Assembly (NCBI GenBank): GCA_030042575.1
Contig: JASHZK010000418.1
Span: 1-6,997, forward strand
Direction: 5' to 3'
DNA length: 6,997 nucleotides
DNA from: Acidimicrobiales bacterium
GTDB taxonomy: Bacteria; Actinomycetota; Acidimicrobiia; Acidimicrobiales; UBA8190
In this document: one piece after another, positions 1-6,474 of the stretch
Numbering within the stretch: the stretch's first letter is position 1
Layout: every line of letters begins with the position of its first letter
Notes under the pieces: model-generated
Seen by the model: the letters and a program-made list of their open reading frames with translations, nothing else
Told to the model about the DNA's origin: nothing
Databases searched by the model: none
Made by a program: the position numbers and the translations under genes

Positions 1-376
1 TGGCTTCACGCACGGCGGGTACTTACCACCGGCGACCCCACCGTGACCTCCCGACGATCTTCGCCAGCGACGTACAGCCTCCTGAGACGAACATCGGCGC
101 CAATCCTCTGCGCATCGAGACCCGAGGGGCGCTCGCCCGGGCGCGCGGGCCTCTGCCGGCCGCGCCGCGCCGTGCCCCCCTCCCCCTCACAGCGCTCAGC
201 GAACTTCCTCTGGTGACCGTGGGCGGCGTCCGGAAGTTCATCGCTGCTGGTAGTGGACTCAATAGTTGTCTAATACAAACGTCTTCTCCTGCGATTGCGG
301 TAGCCAACGTTCTAACAACGATGTACTCTGGACCTTTGACCACGCTTCGTGGCCTGGTCAACGGGGGGGGACATCA
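1..376. other. Left-edge region without a convincing gene
   Basis: I see no recognisable protein here. Both strands have long open frames, as GC-rich DNA often does. One plus-strand frame is open from base 3 to a TGA at 378-380 that overlaps the regulator's ATG as ATGA, so the tail of an upstream coupled gene entering from the left cannot be excluded, but its translation matches nothing I know. Bases 1-240 are very GC-rich. From about 255 to 340 the sequence becomes clearly more AT-rich, which fits a promoter region for the downstream regulator. No clean -35/-10 pair could be fixed. A TTG at 266 is in frame with the regulator but adds 37 residues without domain character. Confidence 0.45.
336..361. 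promoter_or_regulatory. Inverted repeat just upstream of the regulator start
   Basis: TTGACCA (336-342) and TGGTCAA (355-361) are perfect 7-base inverted arms separated by 12 bases, ending 15 bases before the ATG at 377. A second, nested hairpin is possible: CCACG (340-344) with CGTGG (348-352) around a 3-base loop. The site could be an operator, for example for autoregulation by the LuxR-type protein, or a leader hairpin close to the ribosome site. A 7+7 match can arise by chance, and the role is inferred from position only. Confidence 0.35.
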
Positions 377-1855
377 ATGAGGCACGCAGTTTCAGCCTCT
401 GTCGGCTGCATGAAGGACCCGGGGTTGCTGAGCGAGGGGAGAGCGTCACCGGGTGCGGTCCGGGCGTTTCGGACCAATCGGCGATCGGCAACTCGCCGGT
501 CGCATCTTCCGGCTGCCGTGGAGCGTCGCACCTGGATGGCCGACCCCGGGTGCCGGATCGTGGCCTGCGTCGACATCCAACCCATGGGCGACCGGCTGGT
601 GAAGTCGTTCCGCTCGACGGTCCTACGGGAGATCGCCGTTGGCCGGTTGGAACGGTGCATCAGGACCAGCGACTGGATCTGCATGCTGGGCGGCACCCGT
701 GTCGCCGTGCTGTTCGGAAATGGCGGACATCGCCTCCCCCCGAGCGTCCTGGGTAGCCGCCTGGGCCGGGCCATCGGCGAGCACATGGTGGCAGGAAGCG
801 AGAAGCTCGACCTGAACGTCTCGATCTGTATCAGCGCCGGGGCCAAGGACGTCCAGGCGTCGGATCTGGCCAGGGTGGCCGTGGCCACTGTTCGATCCCT
901 TCCTGGCCACGCCGCCACCGAAGGGACGCCGAGCAGCCCGCACGCATTGATCTCGGTTACTCATGTCCCGGCCAGCGTGTGCGAGACGCGCCCGTCGCTG
1001 CGCACCCATAGCAGCGAATCGATCTGCGTCTCGCCCGTCGTGATCCGTCGTCTCGCCCGACGCCTGGTCGTCCCCATCTCGCTCCCCGACCGCCCGGGGA
1101 CCACCGACGGGCCACACCCCATCCCCGCGTCCTCACAAGGCCCCGTCCTTCCGGCACGGGAGGTGCCACGAGTCCTCGTCATCGACCCCACGATGTCGGA
1201 AGGTTCGTCACCTCGGCTGAGCGTGGAGGCGGTGGCGGTCACAGCTAGACGATTGGGGGCTCTCGCCACCGTGTCGTCGTCGTCTGACCCCGAGCGGGTC
1301 CTGCTCGACCTCTATGTGTCCGAGGCACATTTCGCCATCGTCGTCCTCCAGGCCGATGGCCGGCGGGCCCTGCAGGTGGAACACGCCGGAAGCCCCTGGG
1401 ACGAGCCGGCCCGCCTGGTCGGGGCCCTTCGGAAAGCAGGAACGGCGGTCCTGGCCGTGGGCTTGGGAGCCAGCGCCGCCGCCGTCGCCACATGCGTCGA
1501 GCAGGGGGCCGTCGGCGTCTTCGATGCCGACGAGCTCCCCCAGGGGCTCGTGAGGCTGATTCGCTCGATCACGGCAGCGAGCAACGGTGGTTTCAGCGAC
1601 CTGCCCGACCTCCCTGGGACGCGACTCCCGGCACCGTTCTCAGCACTGGTGAGCCTCACCCCCAGTGAGCGAAAGGTCCTGTTCCACATGATGAACGGAA
1701 AATCGGCGACCGAAATAGCTGAGTCTGTCGTCGTCTCGCTACCCACCGTGCGGTCTCACATCCGCTCGATCTTGCGCAAGCTCAACGTCAATTCGCAGCT
1801 CGCCGCTGTCGCCATCGCCAACGGGGTCCTCGCTGTCGACGGGCTTGGTGCCTGA
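377..1855 (+). CDS. LuxR-type regulator with degenerate GGDEF-like and pseudo-receiver domains
   Basis: A 492-residue cytoplasmic regulator. Residues about 60-175 follow the GGDEF fold, but the signature is GGTRV (105-109) instead of GG[D/E]EF, so diguanylate cyclase activity is not expected. Residues about 265-400 follow a receiver fold: RVLVID opens it (265-270), but after IVVL the usual phosphoacceptor Asp is replaced, and the Lys expected near GVFDAD is missing. Phosphorylation is therefore unlikely. Residues 427-485 form a clear LuxR/NarL HTH (LTPSERKVL, then TEIAE, TVRSHIRSILRKLNV). The protein probably binds DNA and responds to a ligand or partner. I chose ATG 377 because a G-run (363-370) lies 6 bases upstream. 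The TTG at 266 and the ATG at 536 (residue 54, after a basic unconserved stretch) remain possible. No partner kinase is visible. Confidence 0.8.
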   Translation: MRHAVSASVGCMKDPGLLSEGRASPGAVRAFRTNRRSATRRSHLPAAVERRTWMADPGCRIVACVDIQPMGDRLVKSFRSTVLREIAVGRLERCIRTSDWICMLGGTRVAVLFGNGGHRLPPSVLGSRLGRAIGEHMVAGSEKLDLNVSICISAGAKDVQASDLARVAVATVRSLPGHAATEGTPSSPHALISVTHVPASVCETRPSLRTHSSESICVSPVVIRRLARRLVVPISLPDRPGTTDGPHPIPASSQGPVLPAREVPRVLVIDPTMSEGSSPRLSVEAVAVTARRLGALATVSSSSDPERVLLDLYVSEAHFAIVVLQADGRRALQVEHAGSPWDEPARLVGALRKAGTAVLAVGLGASAAAVATCVEQGAVGVFDADELPQGLVRLIRSITAASNGGFSDLPDLPGTRLPAPFSALVSLTPSERKVLFHMMNGKSATEIAESVVVSLPTVRSHIRSILRKLNVNSQLAAVAIANGVLAVDGLGA

Positions 1856-2041
1856 AGCCGCCACACACAACCAGCAGTGAAGATCACCTGGCCGCTGGCC
1901 GCGAGATACGGCCTCCTCTACACCATTCGAGCGGCTCCGTAGCCGGGACCGCCGATGGAAGTCGGGGGGTCACGAGACGCGCCGCTTCTAGGGTTGGCTG
2001 GGTCTCAATCTGGGCAGGCGGGCCGAGGTCGTGGCCATGGT

Positions 2042-2325
2042 CGGCCGCTCCTCACCTTGGTGCTCGGCGTTGGCATCACCACGCTGCACTTCCACCACCA
2101 ATGCCGACTACCTGAACCCGAACGACCCCGCTTGGCTCGACGGCGTCTCCTATGACAATTCCTTCGGCGGAGACCCCATGGCCGTGATGTTCACGACGCA
2201 CAAAGGGTCTGACGGTCGACAACTTCTTCACGGCGAAGAACCAAAGCGAGCTCAAGAAGATCGGCACGGTGGTTGCTCCGCCGATGAGCACGGGCCGCGC
2301 CGCCAGCGCTTCCGTCACCGCGTAA
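2042..2325 (+). pseudogene. Frameshifted N-terminal remnant of an RND/MMPL-family exporter
   Basis: Three consecutive pieces in different frames read together as one RND-type N-terminus. From 2042 to about 2092: first membrane helix LLTLVLGVGITTLHF. From about 2094 to 2204: TNADYLNPNDPAWLDG and SYDNSFGGDPMAVMFT, including the FGGDP motif typical of this superfamily. From 2206 to the TAA at 2323-2325: LTVDNFFTAKNQSELKKIG. The last two joins each need one extra base removed, near 2093 and in the GGG at 2205-2207. A further piece (LGLNLGRRAEVVAMVGR, 1998-2048) may precede it in yet another frame. Intact family members are many hundreds of residues, with two 5-6 helix bundles; only about 95 residues survive. 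A product is not expected. The family call rests on recognised motifs, not on an alignment. Confidence 0.72.
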
Positions 2326-2405
2326 CCTCGGCAAAGGCCACGAGCCGGCAGCTGGCTGACGGACATTGCCATGCGGTTACCGGGTATCGAGCACCGCTGA
2401 CGTCG

Positions 2406-2429
2406 TTGCACGGCTGCAAGAAGTAGAAT
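2406..2429 (+). promoter_or_regulatory. Candidate -10 and operator-like repeat for the OLD nuclease gene
   Basis: TAGAAT (2424-2429) fits the actinobacterial TANNNT -10 pattern. It would place the transcription start near 2436, two bases before the ATG at 2438, giving a nearly leaderless mRNA; this agrees with the lack of a good Shine-Dalgarno sequence there. Just upstream, TTGCA (2406-2410) and TGCAA (2415-2419) form an inverted repeat with a 4-base spacer, lying in the -35/-10 spacer, where a bound repressor would block polymerase. No good -35 hexamer is visible at 2401-2406. Confidence 0.4.
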
Positions 2430-2437
2430 TTCGACGT

Positions 2438-4510
2438 ATGAAGCTACGGCGAGCCCGAGTCCAGAACTACCGAAGCATCAAAGACAGCGGCTGGTTCGAC
2501 CTCGACGAGGTGAAGACCATACTGGTCGGCCCGAACGAGGGCGGAAAGACGGCGCTACTACGAGCGTTGGAACAGCTCAATCCCGGTCCTATGGTCCCCG
2601 CGCTCGAGCCCCTACGAGACTTCCCCCGATCGGAGTACCACCTCATCCAGGACGGGTCCCTCCGACCCTCGGACGTCGTCCTGGCCGAGGCGGAGTACGA
2701 CCTCGAAGAGAACGAGCGGAGCGCCCTGGTGGGCCTGCCGCCCTCTTTCGCTGAGTGCCGCTACTACCGGGCCATCCACCTCGACAACTCGGTGACCGAC
2801 AGACTGATCGACGCCCCGGCTCCGCCGACGGTGGGGATGCTCAAGGACCATCTGCGGCGATTGGCCGCCCATTCCGACAGCCGTTCACCGAGCAAACCCA
2901 CCCCTGCGACCGATCCCTCGGCAGGCGCCGAGCCATACCGGTCGACCTCCGAGCTCTTGGAGCAAGCGCTCCAAGACGTGCCTGATTCCCATTCGATCTC
3001 CGTCACCGAGTCCGGGCAGCTCCTCGACTGGCTCAACAGCGTGGTGGGCCCGCGCATCGACGAGCAGGACGAGCAGGAGATGGCCCGCCTCATAGCCGTC
3101 CGCGAGGCGCTGACGTCGGTGAGCACGCTCGAACAGGCCCTGGAGGAGTGCCGGCGACGACTTCCGGTTATGGTCTACGTATCGACGTATCCGTCGCTGG
3201 TTCCGATCGTGCACCTCGGTCACTTGGCGGACGCCCTCGACGCCGAGGCGGTCGACCTCACCGACGAGTACATCTTCGGCAATCTGTGCCTCCTTCGGCT
3301 CCTCCACTTCACAGCCCGCCAGCTCTCTGACATGGGGAAAGCCGAGGAACCCGCCCTGGGAGACCGCCAGGCTTTCGAGGCTTACCGGCGCAAGCTCGAC
3401 GAGCGTGACGCCGCCTTGAACACGGCCTCACTCGTCCTCACTCGCAACCTTCGCGCCGTTTGGCAGCCGTCGGCTGGCGCCGACGACGAAAACGAGGTCT
3501 TCACGGTTCGCATCGTGGCCGACCAGCAGTACCTCAAGGTCGTGGTCGAGGACTCGCTCGGCGTGCAGATCGAGCTGGACCAGCGCTCCCAGGGCTTCCG
3601 ATGGCTGGTTTCGTTCTTCGTCGTGTTCTTCGCTCAGGCGTCGGAGCGGAGCGGGGAGGCCGTCCTCCTCCTCGACGAGCCCGCACTCAGTCTGCACGCA
3701 TCGAAGCAACGAGTGTTCCGGCGCATCTTGTCGGAGCTCGGCGCCGCCAACCAGCTCGTCTTCACCACTCACTCCCCCTTCCTCGTGGGTCCCGACGAGC
3801 TCTCCCGTGTGCGAGTGGTCGAGCACGTCGACCGTGGTTCAGGAACCAAGGTCCGAAACGACTTGGCGGCCGAGGACCCGGCGTCCCTCCTTCCGCTCGA
3901 GCAGACGGTGGCCTACGACCTGGCCTACTCCCTGTTCTCTCAACAGAGGACCCTCGTATTCGAGTCACTGAGGGACTACTGGTACTTCGAGTCAACCGCG
4001 GAACTGCTCGCTGACGCCGGGATTGCCGCTCTCGACCCGGGCATCGAGCTCGTGCCTGTCGGCTCGCTGGCTGGCCTCGTCTACTTCGGCACCCTCCTCC
4101 GAGCCGAGGGCCTTCGGATCGCCGCCCTGTTGGACATCGACGCAGACGGCCCCGATGCCACCCGCCAGCAGCAATTGGTGGATCTCCTCGATGACAAGGA
4201 GATTCTGCGGACAAGAGATGTCTACGAGGGGCTCGTGCCCCATCCCCGCGTCGAGGAGCTCCTGCGCGAGACCCTGGTCGAGGTGGGGGCAGAGGTGGGG
4301 TGGGACGTCAGCGAGGCGATGAGCCACGACTGGGGAGCCCGACCCGTCAGCCAGGTGTTCACCGATGTCACCGGGTCGACGTACACCCCATACCGCCTGG
4401 CCAAGGCGTACGTGAGATGGACCAGGAGCCACACCGCCGTCGACCTCACTGCCGACGAACGGATCGTGTGGATGAAGCTCATCGAAAAGGTCAATCAGGC
4501 ACTGGCCTGA
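2438..4510 (+). CDS. OLD-family ATP-dependent nuclease (ABC-type ATPase plus TOPRIM)
   Basis: A 690-residue cytoplasmic protein. The N-terminus MKLRRARVQNYRSIKD is the SMC/RecF/OLD-type ATPase opening. Walker A is GPNEGGKT (31-38). A long insert, largely helical by eye with a Ser/Pro linker near 150-175, precedes a signature-like RSQGFRW (383-389). Walker B is VLLLDEP (409-415, with D413 and E414), and the switch His is H445 in TTHSPFLV. The C-terminal part (about 505-600) is TOPRIM: FESLRDYWYFE supplies E509 and D513, and ALLDIDADG supplies D566 and D568, so metal-dependent nuclease activity is plausible. The family includes P2 Old and GajA of Gabija, which act against phage. No helicase gene of the GajB kind is adjacent. 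ATG 2438 is preferred over the in-frame TTG at 2366 because the conserved domain starts there. The membrane-protein gene 37 bases downstream is probably co-transcribed. Confidence 0.88.
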   Translation: MKLRRARVQNYRSIKDSGWFDLDEVKTILVGPNEGGKTALLRALEQLNPGPMVPALEPLRDFPRSEYHLIQDGSLRPSDVVLAEAEYDLEENERSALVGLPPSFAECRYYRAIHLDNSVTDRLIDAPAPPTVGMLKDHLRRLAAHSDSRSPSKPTPATDPSAGAEPYRSTSELLEQALQDVPDSHSISVTESGQLLDWLNSVVGPRIDEQDEQEMARLIAVREALTSVSTLEQALEECRRRLPVMVYVSTYPSLVPIVHLGHLADALDAEAVDLTDEYIFGNLCLLRLLHFTARQLSDMGKAEEPALGDRQAFEAYRRKLDERDAALNTASLVLTRNLRAVWQPSAGADDENEVFTVRIVADQQYLKVVVEDSLGVQIELDQRSQGFRWLVSFFVVFFAQASERSGEAVLLLDEPALSLHASKQRVFRRILSELGAANQLVFTTHSPFLVGPDELSRVRVVEHVDRGSGTKVRNDLAAEDPASLLPLEQTVAYDLAYSLFSQQRTLVFESLRDYWYFESTAELLADAGIAALDPGIELVPVGSLAGLVYFGTLLRAEGLRIAALLDIDADGPDATRQQQLVDLLDDKEILRTRDVYEGLVPHPRVEELLRETLVEVGAEVGWDVSEAMSHDWGARPVSQVFTDVTGSTYTPYRLAKAYVRWTRSHTAVDLTADERIVWMKLIEKVNQALA

Positions 4511-4547
4511 GCTGACCCTCCGCGGCCCACTGAGCTCGACGCCGGCC

Positions 4548-4916
4548 ATGTGGAGCGACAGCTTCAGAGCCGAGGAGCGCCAAACCCGCGCCGGGCGAGG
4601 CCACGTGGCGCTCTCGGTCACCGTCGCCGGATCGGGGCTGATCGCCCTGGTGGCCGAAGTCGTCTTCGCTACGCAAGTCGCCGGGGACGCCCTGTCCAGA
4701 AGCGGCTGGTGGCCGGTCGGCCTCGTCAGCATCGGCCTGGGACTCGTAGGACCGTACGCCACCCTGCTGACCTGGCGGGCTCGCTCCAACGCCATCAAGG
4801 AGCCGCATCACCGCCTGACCGCTGCCGGCTTGGTCGCCGTGGTCACCGGACTCGTGGCCCTCAGCTGGCTCGACCTCATCCACCACTCCCTGCCTCCCAA
4901 CCTCCACCTCTTCTGA
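4548..4916 (+). CDS. Small hypothetical membrane protein with three predicted helices
   Basis: A 122-residue protein of no family I recognise. Three hydrophobic segments are evident: about 20-44 (LSVTVAGSGLIALVAEVVF), 54-76 (GLVSIGLGLVGPYATLL) and 90-111 (AGLVAVVTGLVALSWLDLI). The first 19 residues are charged, and the connecting loops are short. The gene starts 37 bases after the OLD nuclease stop on the same strand with no terminator between them, so an operon is likely. ATG 4548 has only a weak ribosome site. GTG 4605 (residue 20), preceded by GGGCGAGG, is an alternative that would begin directly in helix 1. A membrane-located partner or effector of the nuclease is possible but rests only on position; an unrelated integral membrane protein is equally consistent. 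The overlapping open frames on either strand have no domain or membrane pattern and look like shadows. Confidence 0.68.
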   Translation: MWSDSFRAEERQTRAGRGHVALSVTVAGSGLIALVAEVVFATQVAGDALSRSGWWPVGLVSIGLGLVGPYATLLTWRARSNAIKEPHHRLTAAGLVAVVTGLVALSWLDLIHHSLPPNLHLF

Positions 4917-4924
4917 CCTACGCC

Positions 4925-4948
4925 CAGCGGGATCCCCGGGCCCCGCTG
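4925..4948 (+). terminator. GC-rich hairpin after the nuclease/membrane-protein pair
   Basis: CAGCGGG (4925-4931) and CCCGCTG (4942-4948) form a perfect 7-base stem around a 10-base loop that itself contains CCCGGG. It starts 8 bases after the stop codon at 4914-4916 and lies before the HU gene. There is no T tract, but strong hairpins without U runs are often proposed as terminators in high-GC actinobacteria. It would separate the nuclease transcript from hup. Confidence 0.4.
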
Positions 4949-4995
4949 CCGCCAGATGCTGGACTGCCGACGACCCATGCACTAGAAAAGCGCCC

Positions 4996-5544
4996 ATGAA
5001 CAAGCGCGAATTGGCAAAGTCAGTAGCTGTCCATGCCGACGTGGACTTCTCGACCGTTTCGAAGGTCCTCGAGGGTTTCACTCAGGTGGTCACGGCGGTC
5101 GTGTCCAAGGGGGAGCCGGTAGCGGTCAGCGGCTTCGCCAAGTTCGTCAAAGTGGATCGCCCGGCCCGCATGGGGCGCAATCCGGCCACCGGCGAGCAGA
5201 TCATGATCAAGGCCTCCAAGAAGGCCCGGATCACGCCGGTCAAGGCTTTCAAGGAGGCCGTGCTCAACCCTGCCTCCGCCCCCCGCCTCAAGCGCGGAGC
5301 CTTCCCCATCGTGGACGAGCTGGTCAAGGCAGCAGGGAAGTCGGCACAGCCCAAAAAGTCGTCCTCCGCCAGGCCGGCCGCCCGCAAGACCACGGCAAAG
5401 CGCGCTCCCGCCCGCAAGACCACGGCAAAGCGCGCTCCCGCCCGCAAGACCACGGCAAAGCGCGCTCCCGCCCGCAAGACCACGGCAAAGCGCGCTCCCG
5501 CCCGCAAGACCACGGCAAAGCGCGCTTCCGCCCGCCGCCGCTGA
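4996..5544 (+). CDS. HU-family nucleoid protein with a long basic repeat tail (HupB-like)
   Basis: A 182-residue DNA-binding protein. Residues 1-92 are a complete HU fold: N-terminal MNKRELAKSVA, the loop GFAKF (46-50; usually GFGxF), and the DNA-inserting beta arm with RNPATGE (61-67), where the Pro wedge is retained. Residues 93-182 are a disordered Lys/Arg/Ala/Pro tail, ending in five units of ARKTTAKRAP (129-178; last residue Ser) and ARRR. Actinobacterial HupB proteins carry comparable histone-H1-like tails that strengthen DNA binding and compaction. HU normally acts as a dimer on the nucleoid. ATG 4996 is preceded by AGAAAAG at 4984-4990, a usable ribosome site at 5 bases. The gene is convergent with the surface-protein gene, with 95 bases between them and no clear terminator. 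The symbol is by similarity of architecture. Confidence 0.9.
   Translation: MNKRELAKSVAVHADVDFSTVSKVLEGFTQVVTAVVSKGEPVAVSGFAKFVKVDRPARMGRNPATGEQIMIKASKKARITPVKAFKEAVLNPASAPRLKRGAFPIVDELVKAAGKSAQPKKSSSARPAARKTTAKRAPARKTTAKRAPARKTTAKRAPARKTTAKRAPARKTTAKRASARRR
5381..5530 (+). repeat. Five-copy 30-base tandem repeat inside the HU gene
   Basis: A 30-base unit (CCCGCAAGACCACGGCAAAG plus CGCGCTCCCG) runs head to tail five times: 5381-5410, 5411-5440, 5441-5470, 5471-5500 and 5501-5530. Four copies are identical, and the fifth differs by one base (CGCGCTTCCG). Each copy encodes ten residues, so gain or loss of copies keeps the reading frame and only changes tail length. Identity at synonymous positions indicates recent duplication or ongoing copy exchange. 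Confidence 0.95.
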
Positions 5545-5639
5545 GGAGGAGTCAGCCGGGACGACCCAGCCCCGTCTGACCGCGACAACGGAACTCGAGG
5601 TCTGCGGACGGCAAACCGGCCGACGACGGTCAGGAGCCG

Positions 5640-6392
5640 TTACAAACCCAGAAGCCGCCGCATCACCCTTCGGCACTTGCCGCTGAGGAAGTACAGGGCG
5701 ACTCCGAGCACCACGAGCAGGAAGCCGAAGAGGGCCAGCGCCTGGCCAAGTGGTCCCAGCCCGGTAAAGGCCAGGACGCCTGAAGGCGCCGCCGGCGTGC
5801 TGCTGCTGCCACTCTTCCCGCTGCTGGGCGAGGTCCGAGGAGCGGTGGTCGTGGTGGTGGTGGTCGAAGCGATCGACGTGATGTAGGTGGTCGATGTGGT
5901 GGAGGTGGTCGTTGTGGACGAGGTGCTCACGGTGATGACCACGGTCCAAGCGCCCGAGTTGTCAGGGAAGTAGTTGTCGTTGGGGCTCAATTCCAGTTCG
6001 CCATTCCCGACGACGACACCGGAATAGTTCGTCCCCACCTCGAAGGGGCCACCGGAGGCGCCCACCTTGGCGACAAGCGAGTAACAGGGAAGACCTGTCG
6101 CCAAGTAGGGCCCCCTCTTGTGAGGAGGAGGTTTGCACGGCCGGCCGGTGGGCGAGGCGGCCAGGGTGTGGCGCCTGTTGAAATAGACCGTGCCCGACGC
6201 CGTCATGGAGATCGTGGAACCCGCCGAGACGACCACCCCGGAAGGAGTCCACCGCACCCTTGCCTTTACCGAGATGGAGACGGATGAGGCCGCGCTCGCC
6301 GGGGCGGCAAGAGCCGCCAAGGCGACGAAACACAACGTCCCGACCAGAACCAGGACCACTCTCAGACGCTGGAGCCTCATCCTCCTGTCCAC
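5640..6392 (-). CDS. Exported LecA-like lectin-domain protein with an LAFTG sorting signal
   Basis: A 250-residue surface protein. Residues 1-34 are a signal peptide (basic RLQRLR, hydrophobic core, cleavage expected after PASA). Residues about 38-155 resemble the PA-IL/LecA galactose-lectin fold: VSAGSTISMTASGTVYF, then SLVAKVGASGGPFEVG, then PNDNYFPDNSGAWTVVI. The last segment parallels the calcium/sugar loop of PA-IL (D139, D144, N145, S146, G147), and C86/C103 could form a disulfide. Residues 156-205 are a Ser/Thr-rich stalk. LAFTG (207-211), a hydrophobic helix (215-236) and a KCRRVMRR tail form a class E-type sortase signal, which predicts covalent wall attachment. Start: the GTG at 6392 has no ribosome site, while the ATG at 6380 (residue 5) directly abuts AGGAGG (6381-6386), so the start is unresolved; the signal peptide works with either. 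The sugar specificity is inference. Confidence 0.8.
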   Translation of the reverse strand: MDRRMRLQRLRVVLVLVGTLCFVALAALAAPASAASSVSISVKARVRWTPSGVVVSAGSTISMTASGTVYFNRRHTLAASPTGRPCKPPPHKRGPYLATGLPCYSLVAKVGASGGPFEVGTNYSGVVVGNGELELSPNDNYFPDNSGAWTVVITVSTSSTTTTSTTSTTYITSIASTTTTTTTAPRTSPSSGKSGSSSTPAAPSGVLAFTGLGPLGQALALFGFLLVVLGVALYFLSGKCRRVMRRLLGL

Positions 6393-6474
6393 TTATGGTT
6401 GACCGACTCGCCGGTGCTGCTGCCTGCTACCGACTATCACACAGCGAGGTGCCGGTGGGATACCCCAATATTGA

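Noticed and set aside
377..1855. Active diguanylate cyclase
   Set aside because: The active-site signature is GGTRV and lacks the acidic residues needed for catalysis.
1932..1945. CGGCT-ccgt-AGCCG hairpin after the LuxR-type gene as a terminator
   Set aside because: It has only 5 base pairs, no T tract, and lies about 75 bases past the stop; such stems are common by chance in GC-rich DNA.
2366..2437. TTG-initiated 24-residue extension of the OLD nuclease
   Set aside because: The conserved N-terminus begins at ATG 2438, and the extension would cover the candidate promoter and inverted repeat.
2438..4510. Gabija (GajAB) locus
   Set aside because: The nuclease resembles GajA in domains, but no UvrD-like helicase gene lies on either side within the window.
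3992..4798. Minus-strand open frame of 268 residues opposite the TOPRIM region
   Set aside because: It overlaps conserved catalytic residues of the OLD nuclease and crosses into the next gene; its translation has no family character.
4491..5081. Minus-strand open frame opposite the membrane-protein gene
   Set aside because: It has low-complexity Gly/Arg/Asp composition and no recognisable domain, while the plus-strand frame shows three clean membrane segments.
5381..5530. CRISPR-like array, because of regular 30-base identical units
   Set aside because: The units are directly contiguous with no spacers and encode an in-frame basic tail.
5576..5633. CTGACCG ... CGGTCAG inverted repeat between the convergent HU and surface-protein genes as a bidirectional terminator
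   Set aside because: The arms are 7 bases but 44 bases apart, with no strong inner stem and no T tract on either strand.
5020..5949. Long minus-strand open frame (about 309 residues) across the HU gene with repeated Gly/Ala/Cys units
   Set aside because: It is the antisense of the HU tandem repeats and of the Ser/Thr stalk. It has no domain, and both real genes explain the bases better.
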